A stretch of DNA of 32,360 nt, taken from an uncultured Prevotella sp. (GTDB lineage Bacteria > Bacteroidota > Bacteroidia > Bacteroidales > Bacteroidaceae). The stretch lies in contig CAMOGP010000005.1 of assembly GCA_946614175.1 (NCBI GenBank), positions 1 to 32,360 on the forward strand, read 5' to 3'. The position numbers were made by a program, and so were the translations under genes. Below, one piece after another: positions 27,454 through 32,360 of this stretch. Below the pieces are notes generated by a model. That model saw only the letters and a program-made list of their open reading frames with translations. It had not been told where the DNA came from and made no database searches. The number at the start of each line of letters is the position of its first letter. The first letter of the stretch is position 1.

Positions 27454-28893
27454 ATGTGGATAATTGTAATTATATGCATCTATTTTGCTGCTTTGATGTT
27501 TATCAGTAGGATGACTCAGAGACATGCAGATAATCAGACTTTCTTTCGAGCTGAGCGTCGGTCGCCTTGGTATATGGTAGCTTTTGGTATGGTAGGAGCG
27601 TCCATATCAGGTGTTACGTTTGTCAGTGTTCCCGGTATGGTCCTTTCTTCACAGATGACGTATCTGCAGGTATGTTTAGGTTTTATTGTAGGATATCTGT
27701 TTGTGGCTTTTGTGTTGTTGCCTGTCTATTATAAATTGAATTTGACGTCTATCTATATGTACCTTGGACAGCGTTTGGGACGACAGTCCTATCAGACAGG
27801 TGCCTGGTTCTTTCTGTTGTCGAAAATGGTAGGAGCGGCTATAAAATTCTATGTGGTATGCATGGTGTTGCAGCAGTTCGTGTTTGATGCGTTGGGAGTG
27901 CCTTTTATGGTCAACGTGTTAGTGCTTGTGCTTTTGATATGGTTATACACGCGAAAGGGTGGGGTACGTACGCTTGTATTTACAGACGTGTTCCAGACTT
28001 TTTGTCTCTTCACAGCCTTACTCCTTATTATATATATGGTGATGCTTCAGATGGACTTCTCTTTTGCTGACGTGTTGAAGGCAGTATATACAGATGAACG
28101 CAGTCGGATATTCGAATTTGATGACTGGACATCACCTCGCTATTTCTGGAAGCAGTTTCTGAGTGGTGCTTTTATCGTGATTGTGATGACTGGACTGGAT
28201 CAGGACATGATGCAGAAAAACCTTACCTGCCGTTCGTTGCGAGAGGCGCAGAAAGATATGTGTTCATACGGTGTGGCTTTTGTACCAGTAAATTTGCTCT
28301 TTATGGCTTTGGGCATATTGTTGGCTCAGCTCTTCGAGAGCCAGGGAGTCGCATTGCCTGGTAAAAGTGACGAATTGCTGCCTCTGTATGTTGAGCAGTC
28401 TTCTTCTATATTTCATCTAACCTCCTACCTCTTTGTCCTTGGTATTGTGGCAGCCTCTTTCTCGAGTGCAGATTCAGCTCTGACATCGCTCACAACAAGC
28501 TATTGCGTGGATATCAGGTCTAAAGCACATGATGAACAACTCAGGAAACGGTCGCATTGGGTTATCTGTCTGTTATTTGCTGCAATGATCATATTGTTTC
28601 ATCTGTTAAACAATAAGTCGTTGATAGATGCTATCTACACCATTGTGTCGTATACCTATGGTCCTTTATTGGGGCTCTTTTCCTTTGGACTCTTTACAAG
28701 ACGCTTGGTAAATGATAAATGGACCCCTATTGTCTGTGTGATATCTCCATGTTTCTGCTATGCTATTGATAGTATTTCGCAGACGCTTTTGGGGTATCAT
28801 TTCGGATATGAATTGCTGATGGTTAACGGACTGCTGACTTTTCTTGGGCTTTGGCTATTATCTCGCTCGGCTGAATGCCAAAATCTTTCTTGA
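27454..28893 (+). CDS. Sodium:solute symporter (SSS/SLC5 family)
   Basis: Multi-TM protein; RRSPWYMVAFGMVGASISGVTFVSVPGMV; GIVAASFSSADSALTSLTTSYCVDI. ATG 27454 chosen because the ORF start at 27442 lies in the -7 box TATCTTTG (27437-27444). Confidence 0.9.
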   Translation: MWIIVIICIYFAALMFISRMTQRHADNQTFFRAERRSPWYMVAFGMVGASISGVTFVSVPGMVLSSQMTYLQVCLGFIVGYLFVAFVLLPVYYKLNLTSIYMYLGQRLGRQSYQTGAWFFLLSKMVGAAIKFYVVCMVLQQFVFDALGVPFMVNVLVLVLLIWLYTRKGGVRTLVFTDVFQTFCLFTALLLIIYMVMLQMDFSFADVLKAVYTDERSRIFEFDDWTSPRYFWKQFLSGAFIVIVMTGLDQDMMQKNLTCRSLREAQKDMCSYGVAFVPVNLLFMALGILLAQLFESQGVALPGKSDELLPLYVEQSSSIFHLTSYLFVLGIVAASFSSADSALTSLTTSYCVDIRSKAHDEQLRKRSHWVICLLFAAMIILFHLLNNKSLIDAIYTIVSYTYGPLLGLFSFGLFTRRLVNDKWTPIVCVISPCFCYAIDSISQTLLGYHFGYELLMVNGLLTFLGLWLLSRSAECQNLS

Positions 28894-30505
28894 AGCAGGT
28901 GGCAAAATATTTGGGATCTTTGAATCCCACCATGTAGGCAAGGTCGCTCACACGAATATCGGGTTGTGTTTCTGCTAGCCGCTTGGCTTCGTTCATGCGT
29001 ATGCTACGAATAAAATTATTGATATTCATGCCTGTCAGTGCACGAAGTTTGTTGTAGAGCGTAGAACCAGAAGCCCCCATCTCTGCAGCAAAAGTGTCTC
29101 GGTCGAATTCACTATCGCTTAAATGTTTCATCACGCATTCTTTAGCTCTTAGCATGAATTCTTCGTCGGCGGTTAGTGGACGATCCTTGATTCCCTCCTC
29201 AGCTGCGGCCCTCTCTCCAACAATACGTTTGCGATTTTCGATGATGTTGTTGATGCGTAGTTCAAGGTCGCCCAAACGGAATGGTTTGGTGATAAAGTCA
29301 TCTGCACCGATGAGCATAGACTCCTTACGTGCTTCCTCAGTTGTCTTTGCTGAGATGAGGATGATAGGCAAGTGGTGCAGCTCTTCATTTGTCTTGATAA
29401 GTCGCGTCAGTTCGTTGCCATCCATCTCAGGCATTGTAACATCAGAAACAATCATGTCAAGATCCCAGGTTTTAATCATCTCCAGAGCTTGTTGGCCGTT
29501 GGTGGCAGTACGGATGTTGTATTTGCTGCTCATGAGAGTCTTCATCAACATGAGCAATTCCTCATTGTCCTCTACGAGTAGGATATTATAGAGGTCTTCT
29601 TTCTCAGTGTAGACAGTAGGTGTTATGAGTTGTTCCGGTAGATTCTCAAACGTACGGACGTCGATAATGGTTTTACGTGGTTTTGTGGGATCAAAGTCGT
29701 GTCGTTCATCTATCTGTGAAGGAGCAAATGCGTCTTTTCCAATAGGAAGACTCACGGTGAATGTGGTGCCTTTACCTTCTTCGCTCTTGCAATGGATGGT
29801 ACCATTATGTAGGTAGACAAGTTCGCGTGTGAGGGCCAGACCGAGTCCAGTACCATTGACTCTCATCCAGCGATAATCGCCATCGTAAAAGCGGTGAAAA
29901 AGATGTTTAAGCCTGTTGGCAGGGATGCCGATTCCATTATCGCTTATCTCAATGTTGACTTGGTTGAAGTCTTTATTTGTCCAGACCTTGAAGGTTACAT
30001 GACCTTGTGCGTTCGTGAATTTTGCTGCGTTTGAAAGAAGGTTATAGATAATCTTATCTACTTTGTCGGTGTCTATCCATCCCATCATGGATTGTGGATT
30101 GCATTGGATGTCGAAGATGAGCCCTTTTTTATACATCAATGGTTCTACGCTAAGGGCAGTCTCGCGAATATAGGCTATAACATCCCCTTGTGATACGCGA
30201 AGTCTTAGTTCGCCTGCTTGTGATTTACTTGTTTCGAGGATTTCTTGAAGTAAGCGTGTCATACGTTCAATGTTGATTTCCATCAAAGCATAATCCTTCG
30301 CATGTTGTGGTTCCTGTTCGCGTAGTTTTTCTATGGATGCTGCGATGACTGTGAGTGGTGTCAGTAATTCATGGGATATATTTGTAAAAACCTCATTCAT
30401 CTGCAGGCGATGATGTATCTTGACACTTCTTCTATAGACAAGCCAACCGCTGACGAGTAGAAAAATCGCCATAATAATGATTATCATAATAAGTTCATTG
30501 TTCAT
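28823..30505 (-). CDS. Hybrid two-component regulator (HisKA-HATPase-receiver-AraC HTH) lacking a periplasmic sensor domain
   Basis: NEVFTNISHELLTPLTVI; NLLSNAAKFT; NGTGLGLALTRELV; ILLVEDNEELL, MIVSDVTMPEMDG and ISAKTTEE; AraC-type C-terminus. MNNELIMIIIIMAIFLLVSGWLVYRR is the only N-terminal segment from ATG 30505. Confidence 0.93.
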   Translation of the reverse strand: MNNELIMIIIIMAIFLLVSGWLVYRRSVKIHHRLQMNEVFTNISHELLTPLTVIAASIEKLREQEPQHAKDYALMEINIERMTRLLQEILETSKSQAGELRLRVSQGDVIAYIRETALSVEPLMYKKGLIFDIQCNPQSMMGWIDTDKVDKIIYNLLSNAAKFTNAQGHVTFKVWTNKDFNQVNIEISDNGIGIPANRLKHLFHRFYDGDYRWMRVNGTGLGLALTRELVYLHNGTIHCKSEEGKGTTFTVSLPIGKDAFAPSQIDERHDFDPTKPRKTIIDVRTFENLPEQLITPTVYTEKEDLYNILLVEDNEELLMLMKTLMSSKYNIRTATNGQQALEMIKTWDLDMIVSDVTMPEMDGNELTRLIKTNEELHHLPIILISAKTTEEARKESMLIGADDFITKPFRLGDLELRINNIIENRKRIVGERAAAEEGIKDRPLTADEEFMLRAKECVMKHLSDSEFDRDTFAAEMGASGSTLYNKLRALTGMNINNFIRSIRMNEAKRLAETQPDIRVSDLAYMVGFKDPKYFATCFKKDFGIQPSEIIAKAQEKSAVR

Positions 30506-30702
30506 CGGTTGGTAGTTTAAGTTCAATTTTCGCCAGCGAAATTACGAATATTTTTCAAATAGTGCAAGTTTTCTTCTCAAAAAGTGTCAATTAAGGTTTA
30601 TTTTTCGTTAATTTGGGTAGAAAAATCGATAAAAAGCATATTTTAAACTATAATTAACAGAACTTCAACCTAACTTTCCTGTAAAATTATTATCTTTGCA
30701 TC

Positions 30703-30787
30703 GTAAAAAGATTTTTAATGGTTAAGGTTTATGGTTGATTAATTTAGTTATGAAAAAGCCTCGTTGTGAAACGAGGCTTTTTTTTGC
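30703..30787 (+). ncRNA. Candidate small RNA of about 85 nt (orphan promoter to terminator)
   Basis: TATCTTTG at 30691-30698, no convincing ORF, and a Rho-independent terminator at 30753-30785. Confidence 0.4.
30753..30785. terminator. Bidirectional terminator downstream of trxB
   Basis: AAAAAGCCTCG-TTGTGAAA-CGAGGCTTTTTTTT. Confidence 0.85.
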
Positions 30788-30790
30788 TTA

Positions 30791-31717
30791 TTATGCTAAT
30801 AAGTATCTTTCTGCTTCTATTGCTGCTTGGCACCCCGTGCCAGCCGCGCTAATTGCTTGGCGATAAATGGGGTCTGCACAATCGCCAGCTACAAATATGC
30901 CAGGAATCTTTGTTCTTGGTGTTCCGTCTATCTTTTTCAGATAGCCTACCTCGTCGGTATCAAGCCATTCCTTGAATATATCTGTATTGGGCTTGTGTCC
31001 GATAGCCAGGAAGAAACCGTCAATGGCAATATCTACCAGTTGTTCATCGGGCTCGCCCTTGCGCTTTACCAGATGAGCACCTTCTACCCCGTTTTCTCCG
31101 AAGAGGCCGATAGTATTATGTTCGAACAGAATCTCGATGTTCTCGCGCTCCATCACGCGCTGCTGCATCACTTTTGAGGCGCGTAGGTAGTTCTTGCGTA
31201 CAATAAGATATACTTTTTTGCAGAGACCGCTCAGATAGAGCGCATCTTCGCAAGCGGTGTCGCCACCACCTACCACGGCAACTGTTTTCTTGCGGTAGAA
31301 GAATCCGTCACAGGTAGCACAGGCGCTGACGCCCATTCCGTTGTATTTGCGCTCATCATCAAGACCGAGGTATTTGGCTGATGCTCCTGTGGCTATAATC
31401 ACGGTGTCGGCCTCAATCTCGTTGTTGGAGTCGTCCCATGCTTTATAGGGAGCTTTTGAGAAATCCACCTTTGTGATGACACCATCACGGATATCTGCGC
31501 CGAAGCGTTCTGCCTGTTCGCGCAGATCCATCATCATTTGGTTACCGTCCACACCATTGGGATAGCCAGGGAAATTCTCCACTTCTGTAGTCTGAGTGAG
31601 TTGACCGCCAGGTTGCATACCACTATATTCTATGGGACTTAGGTTTGCTCTGGAAGCGTAGATGGCTGCTGTGTATCCTGCAGGACCACTGCCGATGATT
31701 AAACATTTTGTTTTCAT
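30791..31717 (-). CDS. trxB: Thioredoxin reductase
   Basis: CLIIGSGPAGYTAAIYASRANL; active-site CATC in VSACATCDGFFYRKK; GIFVAGDCADPIYRQAISAAGTGCQAAIEAERYL. Confidence 0.96.
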   Translation of the reverse strand: MKTKCLIIGSGPAGYTAAIYASRANLSPIEYSGMQPGGQLTQTTEVENFPGYPNGVDGNQMMMDLREQAERFGADIRDGVITKVDFSKAPYKAWDDSNNEIEADTVIIATGASAKYLGLDDERKYNGMGVSACATCDGFFYRKKTVAVVGGGDTACEDALYLSGLCKKVYLIVRKNYLRASKVMQQRVMERENIEILFEHNTIGLFGENGVEGAHLVKRKGEPDEQLVDIAIDGFFLAIGHKPNTDIFKEWLDTDEVGYLKKIDGTPRTKIPGIFVAGDCADPIYRQAISAAGTGCQAAIEAERYLLA

Positions 31718-31738
31718 AATGGTGTATTATATAGATTA

Positions 31739-32287
31739 TTATAGCAGTTCTTCTATCTGCTTGGCAATGTGCTCGATTTTCTCAGTTGGCTCGAAACGGG
31801 CAATGACCTGACCCTTCTTGTTGATAAGGAATTTGGTGAAATTCCACTTGATATCGGCAGACTCTTTATAGTTGGGGTCTGTCTTTGACAGCATATCGTC
31901 AAGAATATGTGCAATGGGGTGTGTCATGTCCCATCCGGCAAATCCCTTTTGTTCTTGGAGGAACTTATATAGAGGTTCTGCGTCATCGCCATTTACTTTT
32001 ACTTTCTTAAAACGTGGAAATTCTGTTCCGAAGTTCAGTTTGCAGAACTCATGAATGCTTTCGTCGGTTCCGGGTGCTTGCTGACCAAATTGGTTGCAGG
32101 GGAAATCCAGGATCTCGAAGCCCTGGCTGTGATACTGTTTGTACAGTTTTTCCAGTTCTTCATACTGAGGCGTAAAACCGCATTTGGTGGCTGTGTTCAC
32201 GATAAGTAGCACTTCATTGGCATATTCTTTCAGTGAAACGTCCTTGCCTTTTCTGTCTTTGACAGTGAAATCATAAACAGTTTTCAT
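31739..32287 (-). CDS. Glutathione peroxidase family protein (Cys type, likely thioredoxin-dependent)
   Basis: LLIVNTATKCGFTPQYEELEKLY; FPCNQFGQQAPG; IKWNFTKFLI. Start set at ATG 32287. Confidence 0.94.
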   Translation of the reverse strand: MKTVYDFTVKDRKGKDVSLKEYANEVLLIVNTATKCGFTPQYEELEKLYKQYHSQGFEILDFPCNQFGQQAPGTDESIHEFCKLNFGTEFPRFKKVKVNGDDAEPLYKFLQEQKGFAGWDMTHPIAHILDDMLSKTDPNYKESADIKWNFTKFLINKKGQVIARFEPTEKIEHIAKQIEELL

Positions 32288-32360
32288 TTCTTTTTTTGTT
32301 AGTTGTATTAATTTAAATGATTGTTTATAGTCCCCATTTGATTGGAGCAACCGATTTCTC

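Noticed and set aside
30752-30790. Short ORF MKKPRCETRLFF from ATG 30752
   Set aside because: It runs through the terminator stem-loop and T run, so it is unlikely to be translated.
1-32360. CRISPR array, insertion sequence, phage or restriction/anti-phage locus
   Set aside because: No regularly spaced repeats, transposase, integrase, nuclease or methyltransferase motifs seen among the ORFs.

Overview
The window looks like a chromosomal segment of a Bacteroidales bacterium, probably Prevotella-like. The basis is the repeated TAnnTTTG -7 promoter boxes, the near absence of Shine-Dalgarno sites, and the protein families present. I see no rRNA, tRNA, CRISPR array, insertion sequence or phage module. 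Recognisable genes: aroB; a GH43-type glycosidase; infC-rpmI-rplT; an exopolysaccharide tyrosine autokinase (Wzc-like) with a HAD hydrolase and rfbA; a conserved unknown; a coiled-coil gene with zapA and rny; DUF1573; GH105; aspS; two small winged-helix-like proteins; a hexapeptide acetyltransferase; mfd; a Ser-type sulfatase; hsp20; a four-gene signalling operon; a TrpB2-type trpB; an SSS symporter overlapping tail-to-tail with a hybrid two-component regulator; trxB; and a Cys-type glutathione peroxidase. The best candidate for an undescribed system is the operon at 22581-25903. It encodes a TPR-like membrane protein with a degenerate histidine kinase lacking the phospho-acceptor His, an RsbW-like ATPase, a STAS antagonist, and a RelA/SpoT-domain alarmone synthetase whose start overlaps the STAS stop (ATGA). 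Other notable items: a sensor-less HTCS convergent with an SSS transporter; a sigma-54-like promoter with 14-bp direct repeats upstream of hsp20; an orphan promoter/terminator pair that may be a small RNA; a Tyr/Gly-rich Wzc tail; and a low-complexity mini-repeat lying in frame inside GH43. All calls come from reading the sequence and supplied ORFs; no database searches were run.
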